Source of the DNA: UBA6522 sp965205045
GTDB taxonomy: Bacteria > Pseudomonadota > Gammaproteobacteria > Steroidobacterales > Rariloculaceae
DNA length: 64,000 nucleotides
Assembly (NCBI GenBank): GCA_965205045.1
Contig: OZ242031.1
Coordinates: 372,001 to 436,000, forward strand
Direction: 5' to 3'
Part shown: one piece after another, positions 24,761-32,923 of the stretch
Layout of the letters: each line of letters opens with the position of its first letter
How positions within the stretch are numbered: position 1 is the stretch's first letter
The notes under the pieces: generated by a model
What the model saw: only the letters and a program-made list of their open reading frames with translations
Told to the model about the DNA's origin: nothing
Database searches by the model: none
Translations under genes and position numbers: made by a program

Positions 24761-25350
24761 ATGCAATGGAATGCAATCAAAGAAGCCGGCCAGATTACCA
24801 TCGATGGGCGAGACCATGACTTGCAGCACTTGCAAAATTCGGAATTCTCGTTCGAGATTCCTGCGGCAAGCGGCTATCCCGAAATCAACGCGGACATGCT
24901 GGTCCAGTACAGCAGTCACTGCGTAAGCAGGGGCCCGCGACACGGCGAGGAATTTGACTTCACCGAACTCGGTCATGATCGATTGATCGTGGACGAAAAC
25001 GGTAATGAGCGGTGTTTCAGCATGGGCCGGTACGAATGGTCGATGAGGTTACCCGCGGTTATGGAATCACTCCCGTCGGAGAGGCTTTGTTTTTTGCGAA
25101 CCGGGAGAATTGGTTATGTGTCGAGATTCTGGACTCGGAGGGTAGGGAACAAGTCTATGAAGTCTATTTTCGGCTGACGCGACTGAGCAGCGGGTTTCTC
25201 AGGCTCTATGTTCAAAGTGCTTTCGTACGAACGGATGAATACCAAACTCGACGGCGGAGTGACTACAAAAGGATGGACAAGGTTCGGGGCAAGGTGCTGT
25301 TGGCGAAAACGCTGCGCGGTGAACGAGTCACGCGACCCAGACGACGCTAA
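24761..25350 (+). pseudogene. Hypothetical protein, split by a one-base frameshift
   Basis: Two overlapping plus-strand frames join into one coherent protein of about 196 residues. The first (from ATG 24761) reads ITIDGRDHDLQHL, CVSRGPRHGEEFDF, RCFSMGRYEWSMRLPAVMESLPSERLCF, then becomes nonsense; the second picks up as FFANRENWLCVEILDSEG, YEVYFRLTRLSSGFLRLYVQSAF and a basic tail. Adding one T to the run of six T at 25090-25095 restores a single frame. I recognise the layout (N-terminal strand, conserved CxS, RYEWS...LP, YEVYF, VQSAFVR) as that of a conserved hypothetical family of unknown function, but cannot name it. A strong terminator follows the stop. Either a real mutation, slippage, or a sequencing/assembly error. 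Confidence 0.65.
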
Positions 25351-25353
25351 AGC

Positions 25354-25380
25354 AAAAGGCCCCGTTAAAAGGGGCCTTTT
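25354..25380. terminator. Rho-independent terminator, probably bidirectional
   Basis: Perfect 10-base stem AAAAGGCCCC / GGGGCCTTTT around a 7-base loop, four bases after the hypothetical gene's stop. A/T runs on both sides allow use in either direction. Confidence 0.9.
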
Positions 25381-25499
25381 CCTCTCGAGTACTCTTCAAT
25401 ATTCCAGCACGGCTAGAACCGGTTTCCCGGCGGTGGATGGACACCGCTCACGCAGCCTCGTACACATCCATCTGGAGCAATTGTCTGTCATTGCGTTCG

Positions 25500-25763
25500 T
25501 CAAGTCAACGTGGTGATGCGTCCGAGCGAGTCGCACATGGCGACGTGTTCGGCTATCTCTCCCGTTGCTGGGCGATAGAGGCGCAGTGTCGCTACATACT
25601 TTCCCTCGTTCGAGCCGTGTTCCATCCGCGCCCCGTCCGGCGACCAGCTACTGAGTTCCAGCGCGGCCGTACGGAACGCCTTCTCGGCCCAACAGTTACC
25701 TCGAAAGTAAGCGTTCGGCGGCCGGGGGATGAACTCGAACTTGGCGCCCGAAAAGCGAGGCAT
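25500..25763 (-). CDS. Doubtful small hypothetical protein
   Basis: 87 codons from an ATG at 25763. The residues are reasonably protein-like (AKFEFIPRPPNAYFRGNCW, LELSSWSPDG, KYVATLRLYRPATGEIAEHV) but there is no convincing ribosome-binding site and no family I recognise. It stands alone between two minus-/plus-strand blocks. Could equally be chance in GC-rich DNA. Confidence 0.35.
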   Translation of the reverse strand: MPRFSGAKFEFIPRPPNAYFRGNCWAEKAFRTAALELSSWSPDGARMEHGSNEGKYVATLRLYRPATGEIAEHVAMCDSLGRITTLT

Positions 25764-25988
25764 TGCGCCAAATTACCGCAAGTACTGCGCTGCGATCCCC
25801 CTATCATCGAACGGTTACCCTCGAAACGCAGAAACGCCGAGCAGAAATCCGGACAAGAATACGCTTGACTTTGAAAAAATCTGTATGCGGTTTGCTTACG
25901 GTATTCTGCAGGTCGAAATTAATACTATAAATATCAAATAGTTAAGTGTCGAAAAGCCCCAAGCAGCCGTAAGCGCGGAGCCGTCGAT

Positions 25989-26018
25989 TCCCGTCCCGCC
26001 AGGGATGGCGGGACGGGA
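25989..26018. repeat. Perfect 12-bp-stem hairpin
   Basis: TCCCGTCCCGCC and its exact complement separated by AGGGAT. There is no T-run on either side, so it is not a classic terminator; it may be a dispersed palindromic element or the 3' processing/stability hairpin of the long ribosomal transcript ending at rplQ. Confidence 0.6.
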
Positions 26019-26020
26019 TT

Positions 26021-26190
26021 GAGCTCACAAGCCAGTTCCGTGCATGGCCGCCGCCCAATTCAGCGCGAAAATGCCATCGGCCCACGCCCTTCAGCACTTG
26101 AGTTCACCAGCCCGTTCCGTGCATGCCCGCCGCCCGACTCAGCGCGAAAATTCTGTCTGCAACAGCTCTTCGGCACGCCGCCCTTCAGAA
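26021..26190 (+). repeat. Tandem direct repeat, two copies, 79-bp period
   Basis: Copy 1 begins at 26021 (GAGCTCACAAGCC...) and copy 2 at 26100 (GAGTTCACCAGCC...). Both contain GTTCCGTGCATG, CCGCCGCCC and TCAGCGCGAAAAT and end in a CCCTTCAG block; the second has a short insertion before that block. Located between rplQ and the hairpin. Confidence 0.7.
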
Positions 26191-26203
26191 GAAAGCCGCC
26201 CGC

Positions 26204-26572
26204 TCAGTCCGACTCCGGCTGATCCAGCAACTGCACCACCGCCATCGGCGCCGCATCCCCCGCGCGATAGCCGACTTTCAGAATCCGCAAGTACCCCCCC
26301 GGCCGATCCCTGAACCGCGGACCCAGCTCGTCGAAGAGCTTGCCCACCGCCGCATCGTCGCGAAGCCGCGCGAAGGCCAGCCGCCGCCGGGACGTGCCGT
26401 CCTGCTTGGCCAGCGTGATCAGCGGCTCGGCAACGCGGCGCAATTCCTTCGCCTTCGGCAAGGTCGTCCTGATGGTTTCGTGGCGGAACAGCGATGCCGC
26501 CATGTTGCGGAACATGGCCTTGCGGTGGGCGGAATTCCGCCCCAGCTTCCTGCCGGACTTGCGGTGACGCAT
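26204..26572 (-). CDS. rplQ: 50S ribosomal protein L17 (bL17)
   Basis: 122 residues; begins MRHRKSGRKLGRNSAHRKAMFRNM and continues AASLFRHETIRTTLPKAKELR, diagnostic for bL17, which lies near the peptide exit tunnel. Length is typical. It is the last gene of the alpha operon, 16 bases after rpoA, and the end of the ribosomal run in this window. The final residues (VVQLLDQPESD) are a slightly acidic tail. Confidence 0.98.
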   Translation of the reverse strand: MRHRKSGRKLGRNSAHRKAMFRNMAASLFRHETIRTTLPKAKELRRVAEPLITLAKQDGTSRRRLAFARLRDDAAVGKLFDELGPRFRDRPGGYLRILKVGYRAGDAAPMAVVQLLDQPESD

Positions 26573-26588
26573 GGTGGGACCCTCGACT

Positions 26589-27599
26589 TCAGAATGCCAT
26601 CGGGCTGGGCTGCTCGTCCGTGCGCAGCGCCGGCGGCGGCCAGTTCTCCAGCCGCATACCCAGCGTCAGCCCGTGACCCTCGAGCACTTCCTCGATCTCC
26701 GTCAGGGATTTCTTGCCGAGATTGGGCGTGCGCAGCAATTCCACTTCGGTCCGCTGCACCAGGTCGCCGATGTAGTTGATGTTTTCCGCCTTCAGGCAGT
26801 TGGCCGAGCGCACCGTCAGCTCCAGCTCATCCACGGGCCTGAGCAGGATCGGGTCGACCAGCGTATCCGGACGGCCGTAACCCAGGTCCGCCTCGCCCTG
26901 CAGCTCCACGAACACGTCGAGCTGGTTCTTGAGGATGCTTCCCGCCCGGCGAATCGCCTCCTCGGGGTCGATGGCGCCGTTGGTCTCGATGTCGATGATG
27001 AGCTTGTCCAGGTCCGTGCGCTGCTCCACGCGCGCCGCTTCCACGTTGTAGGTCACGCGCCGTATCGGGCTGAAGGACGCGTCGAGCTGGAGCCGGCCGA
27101 TGGGCCGCGTGGGACCGTCGAATTCGGTTTCCCGGACCGCCGGCCGATAACCCCGCCCCCGGGCCACCTTGAGGAACGCCCTGAGTTCGCCGGCCTTGGT
27201 CAGGTTTGCAATGACCAGGTCCTTGTTGACGATCTCCACGTCGTGATCGCAGTCGATGTCGCCCGCGGTCACCGGACCCGCACCCTTCTTGTGCAGCGTC
27301 AGTTCGGCTTCCTCGCGGGCGTGCATGCGGATGGCGACCGCCTTGAGGTTGAGCAGGATGTCGACGACGTCTTCCTGGACGCCCTCGATGCTCGTGTACT
27401 CGTGCAGCACACCGTCGATCTCCACCTCCGTCACCGCCGCCCCGGGCATGGAAGACAGCAATACCCGCCGCAGCGCATTGCCCAGGGTATGGCCGAAGCC
27501 GCGCTCGAACGGCTCGACGATGATTCTCGCGTTGTGTTCGTCCGAGGGCTGAACCTTGACGGTCCGGGGCCTCAGGAACTCGGTGGCTGATTCCTGCAT
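26589..27599 (-). CDS. rpoA: DNA-directed RNA polymerase subunit alpha
   Basis: 336 residues. The N-terminal domain (dimerisation and assembly with beta and beta') shows FERGFGHTLGNALRRVLLSSMPG; the C-terminal domain, which contacts UP elements and activators, shows the helix-hairpin-helix stretch RSANCLKAENINYIGDLVQRTEVELL and NLGKKSLTEIEEVL. Length fits gammaproteobacterial alpha (about 329-337). Sits between rpsD and rplQ as in the standard alpha operon. Confidence 0.98.
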   Translation of the reverse strand: MQESATEFLRPRTVKVQPSDEHNARIIVEPFERGFGHTLGNALRRVLLSSMPGAAVTEVEIDGVLHEYTSIEGVQEDVVDILLNLKAVAIRMHAREEAELTLHKKGAGPVTAGDIDCDHDVEIVNKDLVIANLTKAGELRAFLKVARGRGYRPAVRETEFDGPTRPIGRLQLDASFSPIRRVTYNVEAARVEQRTDLDKLIIDIETNGAIDPEEAIRRAGSILKNQLDVFVELQGEADLGYGRPDTLVDPILLRPVDELELTVRSANCLKAENINYIGDLVQRTEVELLRTPNLGKKSLTEIEEVLEGHGLTLGMRLENWPPPALRTDEQPSPMAF

Positions 27600-27611
27600 C
27601 CGGGTTTCCTC

Positions 27612-28232
27612 TTACTTGGAATACAACTCGACGACCAGATTCTCGTTGATGTCGGGGAGGATCTCGTCCCGCTCCGGCAGCGCCTTGAGCACCCCCTCCA
27701 TCTTCTTCTCGTCCACTTCCACCCACTCGGGAATCCCGACCTGGGTGGCGATGTCCAGTGCGGCCTTGATGCGCATCTGCGCCCGGGCCCGCTCGCGCAC
27801 CGCGACCGTGTCCCCCGTCTTGACCTGGTAGGAGGGGATGTTGACGATCCGCTCGTTGACCACGATGCCCTTGTGGCTCACCAACTGGCGCGCCTCGGCG
27901 CGGGTGGAGGCGAATCCCATGCGATAGACCACGTTGTCCAGGCGGCCTTCCAGCATGCGCAGCAGGTTCTCGCCGGTGGAGCCCTTGCCGCGCGCCGCAC
28001 GCTTGTAGTAGTTGCGGAACTGGCGCTCCAGAATGCCGTACATGCGCCGCAGCTTCTGCTTCTCGCGAAGCTGCAGGCCGTAGTCGGAGAAGCGCGGCCG
28101 GCGCTGCCCGGGGCCTCCCGGCGGAACTTCCAGCTTGCACTTGGCCTCCAGGGGCTTGACTCCGCTCTTCAGGAACAGGTCGGTGCCCTCCCGGCGGGCC
28201 AGCTTACAGGTCGGTCCTCTATATCTCGCCAT
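27612..28232 (-). CDS. rpsD: 30S ribosomal protein S4 (uS4)
   Basis: 206 residues. MARYRGPTCKLARREGTDLFL start, KQKLRRMYGILERQFRNYY, and the S4 RNA-binding domain RLDNVVYRMGFASTRAEARQLVSHKGIVVN. Primary 16S-binding assembly protein; in Escherichia coli it is also the translational repressor of the alpha operon. The zinc-binding cysteine cluster of some S4 proteins is absent (C-minus form). 12 bases after rpsK. Confidence 0.98.
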   Translation of the reverse strand: MARYRGPTCKLARREGTDLFLKSGVKPLEAKCKLEVPPGGPGQRRPRFSDYGLQLREKQKLRRMYGILERQFRNYYKRAARGKGSTGENLLRMLEGRLDNVVYRMGFASTRAEARQLVSHKGIVVNERIVNIPSYQVKTGDTVAVRERARAQMRIKAALDIATQVGIPEWVEVDEKKMEGVLKALPERDEILPDINENLVVELYSK

Positions 28233-28244
28233 AATTGCTTCCGG

Positions 28245-28631
28245 TCAGACGCGGCGCCGCTTGGGGGGGCGGCAGCCATTGTGAGGAATGGGTGTGACGT
28301 CCTCGATCTGGGTGACCCGGAACCCGAGGGCGTTCAACGCGCGGATGGAGGACTCGCGCCCGGGGCCGGGCCCCTTGACCCGGACTTCCAGGTTCTTGAC
28401 GCCGTAATCCTTGGCGACGTTGCCCACCTTCTCCGCGGCGACCTGGGCCGCGAAGGGCGTGCTCTTGCGCGAACCCCGGAATCCGCAACCGCCGGACGTC
28501 GCCCACGCCAGCGTGTTGCCCTGGCGGTCGGTGATGGTGATGATCGTGTTGTTGAAGGACGCGTGCACATGCGCCACGGCATCCAGCACCGTGCGCTTGA
28601 TCTTCTTCCTGCCTCGAGTCGGTCTGGCCAT
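28245..28631 (-). CDS. rpsK: 30S ribosomal protein S11 (uS11)
   Basis: 128 residues; AHVHASFNNTIITITDRQGNTLAWATSGGCGFRGSRKSTPFAAQ is the S11 core and the C-terminus NGCRPPKRRRV is characteristic. Part of the 30S platform that supports the Shine-Dalgarno helix. Five bases after rpsM in the alpha operon. Confidence 0.98.
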   Translation of the reverse strand: MARPTRGRKKIKRTVLDAVAHVHASFNNTIITITDRQGNTLAWATSGGCGFRGSRKSTPFAAQVAAEKVGNVAKDYGVKNLEVRVKGPGPGRESSIRALNALGFRVTQIEDVTPIPHNGCRPPKRRRV

Positions 28632-28636
28632 ATCGG

Positions 28637-28993
28637 TTACTTCCTGATGGGCCGCCGCGGTCCCTTGCGGGTGCGGGCGTTGGTTCTCGTGCGCTGGCCG
28701 TTGGTGGGCAGCCCGCGGCGATGGCGGATGCCGCGGTAGCAGCCCAGGTCCATGAGCCGCTTGATGTTCATGGCGGTTTCCCGGCGCAGATCGCCTTCGA
28801 CGGTGAACCGGCTGACGACTTCGCGCAGCTTGGCCACCTCCGGTTCGCTCAGGTTGCGCACCGGCGTGGCGGGGTCGACCCCGGCCACCCGGCAGGCGAT
28901 CCTGGCGCTGCTGCGGCCGATGCCGTAGATGTGCGTCAACGCGATGCCGACGTGCTTGTGTACGGGAATGTTGATTCCGGCGATACGGGCCAA
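28637..28993 (-). CDS. rpsM: 30S ribosomal protein S13 (uS13)
   Basis: 118 residues; MARIAGINIPVHKHVGIALTHIYGIG start, then CYRGIRHRRGLPTNGQRTRTNARTRKGPRR. Binds the 16S head and contacts the P-site tRNA through its basic tail. First large gene of the alpha operon, 12 bases behind rpmJ. Confidence 0.98.
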   Translation of the reverse strand: MARIAGINIPVHKHVGIALTHIYGIGRSSARIACRVAGVDPATPVRNLSEPEVAKLREVVSRFTVEGDLRRETAMNIKRLMDLGCYRGIRHRRGLPTNGQRTRTNARTRKGPRRPIRK

Positions 28994-29005
28994 GACGCTA
29001 CCCTC

Positions 29006-29119
29006 CTATCCCTGTCTCTGCTTGTGGCGGGGATCCTTGCAGATCACCCGGACCACGCCCCTGCGGCGAACGATCTTGCAGTTCCTGCACATTCGCTTGA
29101 CCGATGCCCTGACTTTCAT
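29006..29119 (-). CDS. rpmJ: 50S ribosomal protein L36 (bL36)
   Basis: 37 residues, start ATG at 29119 and TAG stop at 29006. Reads MKVRASVKRMCRNCKIVRRR and ends CKDPRHKQRQG. It is the zinc-binding form: Cys11, Cys14, Cys27 and His32 make the ribbon. Lies between secY and rpsM as in other gammaproteobacteria. Single copy in this window. Confidence 0.96.
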   Translation of the reverse strand: MKVRASVKRMCRNCKIVRRRGVVRVICKDPRHKQRQG

Positions 29120-29137
29120 GTTCGCCTCCCGGTAGCC

Positions 29138-30469
29138 CTATCGGCGGCCGACGCCGCGAAGATTGGCCTTCCTCAAGAGCCCTTCGTATTGATGGCTCAT
29201 CATGTGCGCCTGCAACTGGGACATGAAGTCCATGGTCACCACGACGATGATCAGCAGCGAGGTGCCGCCGAAATAGAACGGCACGTTGAACTGGTAGATC
29301 ATGAACTCGGGCATGAGGCAGACGCCGGTGATGTACATGGCGCCCCAGAACGTCAGCCGGGTCAGCACCTTGTCGATGTAGTCCGCGGTCTGCCTTCCCG
29401 GACGGATCCCGGGGATGAACGCGCCGGAGCGCTTGAGATTGTCCGCCGTATCCCGGGAATTGAATACCAGCGAGGTGTAGAAAAAACAGAAGAAGATGAT
29501 CAGCCCCGCGTAGAGCAGGATGTAGATGGGCTGACCGGGCGCCAGGCTGGCGGCCAGGCGCTGCAGCCAGGATACCGCCTGACCGGTGCCGAACCACGTC
29601 GCGATCGTCGCCGGGAACAGGATCAGGCTGGACGCGAAGATCGGCGGGATGACGCCGGACATGTTGATCTTGAAGGGCAGGTGCGAGGTCTGACCCGCGT
29701 ACAGCCTGCGGCCCTGTTGCCGCTTGGCGTAGTTGACGGTGATGCGCCGCTGGGCGCGCTCCATGAAGACGACGAAGCCGGTGACGGCCAGCAGCAACAG
29801 GCCCAGCACAAAGGGCAGGGCCGGATTCATGCCGCCGGTATTGACCAGTTCCAGCGTGCCGCCGATGGCCGCCGGGAGCCCGGATACGATACTGGCGAGA
29901 ATGATCATGGAGATGCCGTTGCCGATGCCGCGCTCGGTGATCTGCTCGCCCAGCCACATGAGGAACACGGTGCCGGTGACCAGCGTGGCCGACGCGCTGA
30001 ACACGAATCCGATACCGGGACTGACCACGACGCCCTGGTTCTGCAGCGCGCTTGTGGCCGCGACGGACTGGAACGAACACAGCAGCACGGTGCCGTAACG
30101 CGTGTACTGGGTGATCTTTCGCCGGCCCGCTTCGCCCTCCTTGCGCAGTTGGCCCAGCGTGGGAACCACGTGCACGGCCAGTTGCATGATGATCGAGGCG
30201 GAAATGTACGGCATGATGCCCAGGGCGAAAATCGACATCCGTTCCAGCGCGCCGCCCGAGAACATGTTGAACATGCTCAGGATCGTGCCGGCCTGCTGCT
30301 CGAAGAACTGCCCCAGCGCCAACGGATCGATGCCGGGTACCGGGATGAACGTGCCGACACGGTAGACCACCAGGGCGCCCACCAGGAAGAACAGCCGCTG
30401 GCGTACTTCCGTGAAGCGCCCGGCCGCGCCGAGCACCGATGCAGGATTTGCCGCGCCCGCTCTGGCCAT
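29138..30469 (-). CDS. secY: Protein translocase subunit SecY
   Basis: 443 residues with ten membrane helices; the channel of the SecYEG translocon in the inner membrane. Typical stretches are FALGIMPYISASIIMQLAVHVVPTLGQLRKEGEAGRRKI, GNGISMIILASIVSGLPAAI, PFKINMSGVIPPIFASSLILFP and the C-terminal IVVVTMDFMSQLQAHMMSHQYEGLLRK. Its partner secE is in the same window (55666). Two bases after rplO, so translationally coupled in the spc operon. Confidence 0.98.
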   Translation of the reverse strand: MARAGAANPASVLGAAGRFTEVRQRLFFLVGALVVYRVGTFIPVPGIDPLALGQFFEQQAGTILSMFNMFSGGALERMSIFALGIMPYISASIIMQLAVHVVPTLGQLRKEGEAGRRKITQYTRYGTVLLCSFQSVAATSALQNQGVVVSPGIGFVFSASATLVTGTVFLMWLGEQITERGIGNGISMIILASIVSGLPAAIGGTLELVNTGGMNPALPFVLGLLLLAVTGFVVFMERAQRRITVNYAKRQQGRRLYAGQTSHLPFKINMSGVIPPIFASSLILFPATIATWFGTGQAVSWLQRLAASLAPGQPIYILLYAGLIIFFCFFYTSLVFNSRDTADNLKRSGAFIPGIRPGRQTADYIDKVLTRLTFWGAMYITGVCLMPEFMIYQFNVPFYFGGTSLLIIVVVTMDFMSQLQAHMMSHQYEGLLRKANLRGVGRR

Positions 30470-30471
30470 GG

Positions 30472-30906
30472 TCAGGACTCCACGCTGCCGCCGGCAGCCT
30501 CGATGGCCTCGCGCGCCCCGCGGGAGACGCCGAGCCCGACCACCCGGACCGCCCGGCCGATCGTTCCGGACAGGAACACCTTGGCGCGGCGCGTGGACTT
30601 CGGCGCCAGCCCCGCCGCCTTCAGCGCCGCCAGGTCCACGGTCTCATCCGCAACCCTGGCCAGTTCGTGCAGCCTGACCTCGGCGACGTAACGTGCCTTG
30701 CGGGAGCTGAAGCCCACTTTCGGCAGACGCCGCTGCAGGGGCATCTGCCCGCCCTCGAAGCCGACCTTGCTGTAGCCGCCCGAGCGGGACCGCTGGCCCT
30801 TGTCGCCAAGGCCGGCGGTCTTGCCCTGACCGGCCGCGATACCGCGGCCGACGCGCTTGCGGGTCCTGCGCGACCCGGCGCCGGGCTTGAGGGAATTCAG
30901 CCTCAT
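30472..30906 (-). CDS. rplO: 50S ribosomal protein L15 (uL15)
   Basis: 144 residues; MRLNSLKPGAGSRRTRKRVGRGIAAGQGKTAG is the glycine/arginine-rich RNA-threading N-terminus, followed by GFEGGQMPLQRRLPKVGF. Late assembly protein of the 50S core. One base after rpmD and two bases before secY. Confidence 0.98.
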   Translation of the reverse strand: MRLNSLKPGAGSRRTRKRVGRGIAAGQGKTAGLGDKGQRSRSGGYSKVGFEGGQMPLQRRLPKVGFSSRKARYVAEVRLHELARVADETVDLAALKAAGLAPKSTRRAKVFLSGTIGRAVRVVGLGVSRGAREAIEAAGGSVES

Positions 30907-30907
30907 C

Positions 30908-31087
30908 TCAGACCTCCTCCACCTTCAACAGGTACGACACCTTGTTGATCATGCCGCGGTTCTCGGGCGTGTCGGCGACCACCACGGTTTGCTCGCGGCG
31001 TCTCAGCCCCAGCCCGGCAACGCACTCGGCGTGACCGGGCTTGCGCCCGTACTTGCTCTTCATCAGCTTGACTTTCAACTTCGCCAT
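30908..31087 (-). CDS. rpmD: 50S ribosomal protein L30 (uL30)
   Basis: 59 residues from the ATG at 31087 (an upstream open frame exists but overlaps rpsE). KLKVKLMKSKYGRKPGHAEC and NRGMINKVSYLLKVEEV are typical of the short bacterial L30. Placed between rpsE and rplO as in the spc operon. Confidence 0.96.
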   Translation of the reverse strand: MAKLKVKLMKSKYGRKPGHAECVAGLGLRRREQTVVVADTPENRGMINKVSYLLKVEEV

Positions 31088-31095
31088 GTCCGATC

Positions 31096-31602
31096 TCACC
31101 CGGCGATTTCGGCCACGGTCTTGCCGCGCTTCGCGGCGATTTCCTCGGGCGAGCGCATCCCCATCAGCGCGTTCACGGTGGCGCGCACCACGTTGATGGG
31201 ATTGCGCGAACCGTAGCTCTTGGCCAGCACATTGCGCACCCCGGCGCACTCGAACACGGCGCGCATGGCACCGCCGGCGATGATGCCCGTGCCCTCGGAG
31301 GCCGGCTGCATGAACACCCGCGTGGCGCCGTGGCGGCCGCGCAGTTCGTACTGCAGCGTCTCGTTGCGCAGGTTGATCCGCGCAAGGTTGCCGCGGGCCG
31401 CCTGCATCGACTTCTGGATGGCCAGCGGCAGTTCCCGCGCCTTGCCGTAACCGAAGCCCACGCGGCCGTTGCCGTCGCCGACCACCGTCAGGGCGGTGAA
31501 CCCGAACTGGCGCCCGCCCTTGACGACCTTGGCGACGCGATTGACGGAGACCAGTTTTTCCTGGAGTTCTTCCGCTCCAGCCATTCGTTGCTTACCGTTC
31601 AA
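31096..31602 (-). CDS. rpsE: 30S ribosomal protein S5 (uS5)
   Basis: 168 residues; LQEKLVSVNRVAKVVKGGRQFGFTALTVVGDGNGRVGFGYGKARELP is the S5 RNA-binding domain and GTGIIAGGAMRAVFECAGV the C-terminal domain. Helps decoding accuracy and forms part of the mRNA entry channel. Overlaps rplR by 4 bases. Confidence 0.98.
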   Translation of the reverse strand: MNGKQRMAGAEELQEKLVSVNRVAKVVKGGRQFGFTALTVVGDGNGRVGFGYGKARELPLAIQKSMQAARGNLARINLRNETLQYELRGRHGATRVFMQPASEGTGIIAGGAMRAVFECAGVRNVLAKSYGSRNPINVVRATVNALMGMRSPEEIAAKRGKTVAEIAG

Positions 31603-31952
31603 AAGCTCAACCCCCCTTCACGGGCGGCATCCGCCAGGGCCTTGACGCGGCCGTGATAACTGAATCCGGAGCGGTCGAAGGCGACCCGGCCGACGCCCTG
31701 CGCGGTGGCGCGCTCGGCGATCAACCGGCCCACCGCCGCGGCCGCTTCCCTGTTGCCCGTACCCGCAAGCTCGCCCCGCAGTTCCGGGCTGAGCGTGGAT
31801 ACGCTGGCGATGACGCGGTTGCCCTGCGGCGAGATGACCTGGGCATACATGTGCCGCGGCGTCCGGTGCACGCACAGCCGCGTGACGCCAAGCCGCCTGA
31901 TCCTGGCTCTCGCGCGCCGCGCCCGCCGCTGCCTGCGTTGCTTCTTGTCCAT
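31599..31952 (-). CDS. rplR: 50S ribosomal protein L18 (uL18)
   Basis: 117 residues; basic N-terminus (KKQRRQRRARRARARIRRLGV), RLCVHRTPRHMYAQVISPQGNRVIASVSTL, and FDRSGFSYHGRVKALADAAREGGL at the end. Binds 5S rRNA in the central protuberance with L5 and L25. Stop overlaps the rpsE start. Confidence 0.98.
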   Translation of the reverse strand: MDKKQRRQRRARRARARIRRLGVTRLCVHRTPRHMYAQVISPQGNRVIASVSTLSPELRGELAGTGNREAAAAVGRLIAERATAQGVGRVAFDRSGFSYHGRVKALADAAREGGLSF

Positions 31953-31958
31953 GGCGTG

Positions 31959-32492
31959 CTACTTCTTCTTCGCTTCCTTCAGAATGACCCGCTCATCCGC
32001 ATAGCGCACGCCCTTGCCCTTGTAGGGCTCCGGGGGCCGGAAGCGCCGCAGTTCGGCCGCCACCTGGCCGACACGCTGCCGGTCGATGCCCTGCACCACG
32101 ATCTCGGTCTGGCTCGGGGTCTGTACGGTCACGTCCTCCGGAACGCGGTAATTGATGGGGTGGGAGAATCCCAGGGTCATATCCAGTTGCCGTCCCTGGG
32201 CCTTCGCCCGGTATCCGACGCCCACCAGCCGGAGCTTGCGCTCGAATCCCGCGGTCACCCCGGTCACCATGTTGTTGATGAGCGAACGGGTGGTGCCCGC
32301 CATGGCCCTGGCAAACCGGCTGCCGGACCGGGGCGAAACGCGCAGTTCGCCGTCGACCTTGTCCACCTGGACCTCGGTGTGGCATTCCAGCGTCAGGCTC
32401 CCCTTTGGCCCCTTGACGGTCAGGGAGTTCCCCTTCAGATCGGCTTCCACACCGCTGCCGATGGGAACCGGATTCTTTGCGACTCTGGACAT
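31959..32492 (-). CDS. rplF: 50S ribosomal protein L6 (uL6)
   Basis: 177 residues; SRVAKNPVPIGSGVEADLKGNSLTVKGPKGSL, SLINNMVTGVTAGFERKLRLVGVGYRA and the terminal PEPYKGKGVRYADERVILKEAKKK are all L6 signatures. Two similar domains bind 23S rRNA near the factor-binding site. Six bases before rplR in the spc operon. Confidence 0.98.
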   Translation of the reverse strand: MSRVAKNPVPIGSGVEADLKGNSLTVKGPKGSLTLECHTEVQVDKVDGELRVSPRSGSRFARAMAGTTRSLINNMVTGVTAGFERKLRLVGVGYRAKAQGRQLDMTLGFSHPINYRVPEDVTVQTPSQTEIVVQGIDRQRVGQVAAELRRFRPPEPYKGKGVRYADERVILKEAKKK

Positions 32493-32511
32493 GGCCGTTT
32501 CCCCGCGCCGC

Positions 32512-32907
32512 CTAGGACACCAGGCAGATCACCTCGCCGCCGTGACCCTGATCGCGGGCCTGCCGATCGCTCATCACGCCCCTCGAGGTGGAAACCACCG
32601 CCACGCCGAGCCCTCCCTGGACCCGGGGAATCTCGTCGACGCCCGCATAGAGGCGCAACCCGGGGCGGCTCGCCCTTGCAACATGCCCGATGACCGGTTC
32701 GCCCTCGTGGTACCGGAGCGTGACCGTCATGCTTCGCTTGACGCCGTCCTCTGCAACGGTCACATGGTCCAGATAGCCCTCCTCGACCAGCACGTTGGCA
32801 ACCGCGAGCTTCATCTTCGATGCGGGCATGGACACCGTGTGCATCCTGGCCTTTTGCCCGTTCCTGATCCGGGTCAACATGTCGGCAATTGGATCCGTCA
32901 TACTCAT
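32512..32907 (-). CDS. rpsH: 30S ribosomal protein S8 (uS8)
   Basis: 131 residues from the ATG at 32907, giving MSMTDPIADMLTRIRNGQ as in other gammaproteobacteria; a longer upstream frame overlaps rpsN and is ignored. C-terminal VSTSRGVMSDRQARDQGHGGEVIC is the S8 RNA-binding motif. In Escherichia coli S8 represses the spc operon by binding mRNA near rplE; no test of that site was possible here. Confidence 0.98.
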   Translation of the reverse strand: MSMTDPIADMLTRIRNGQKARMHTVSMPASKMKLAVANVLVEEGYLDHVTVAEDGVKRSMTVTLRYHEGEPVIGHVARASRPGLRLYAGVDEIPRVQGGLGVAVVSTSRGVMSDRQARDQGHGGEVICLVS

Positions 32908-32923
32908 CGGGTGTTCCCCACTA

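Larger units (their letters stand above)
25381..26203. other. Repeat-rich intergenic stretch downstream of rplQ
   Basis: Holds a doubtful minus-strand frame (25500-25763), an AT-rich patch near 25890-25945, a perfect hairpin (25989-26018) and two tandem copies of a 79-base unit (26021-26190). Nothing else coding is evident. Confidence 0.5.

Noticed and set aside
26021..26190. CRISPR array
   Set aside because: Only two diverged 79-base units without spacers and no cas genes; treated as a tandem duplication.
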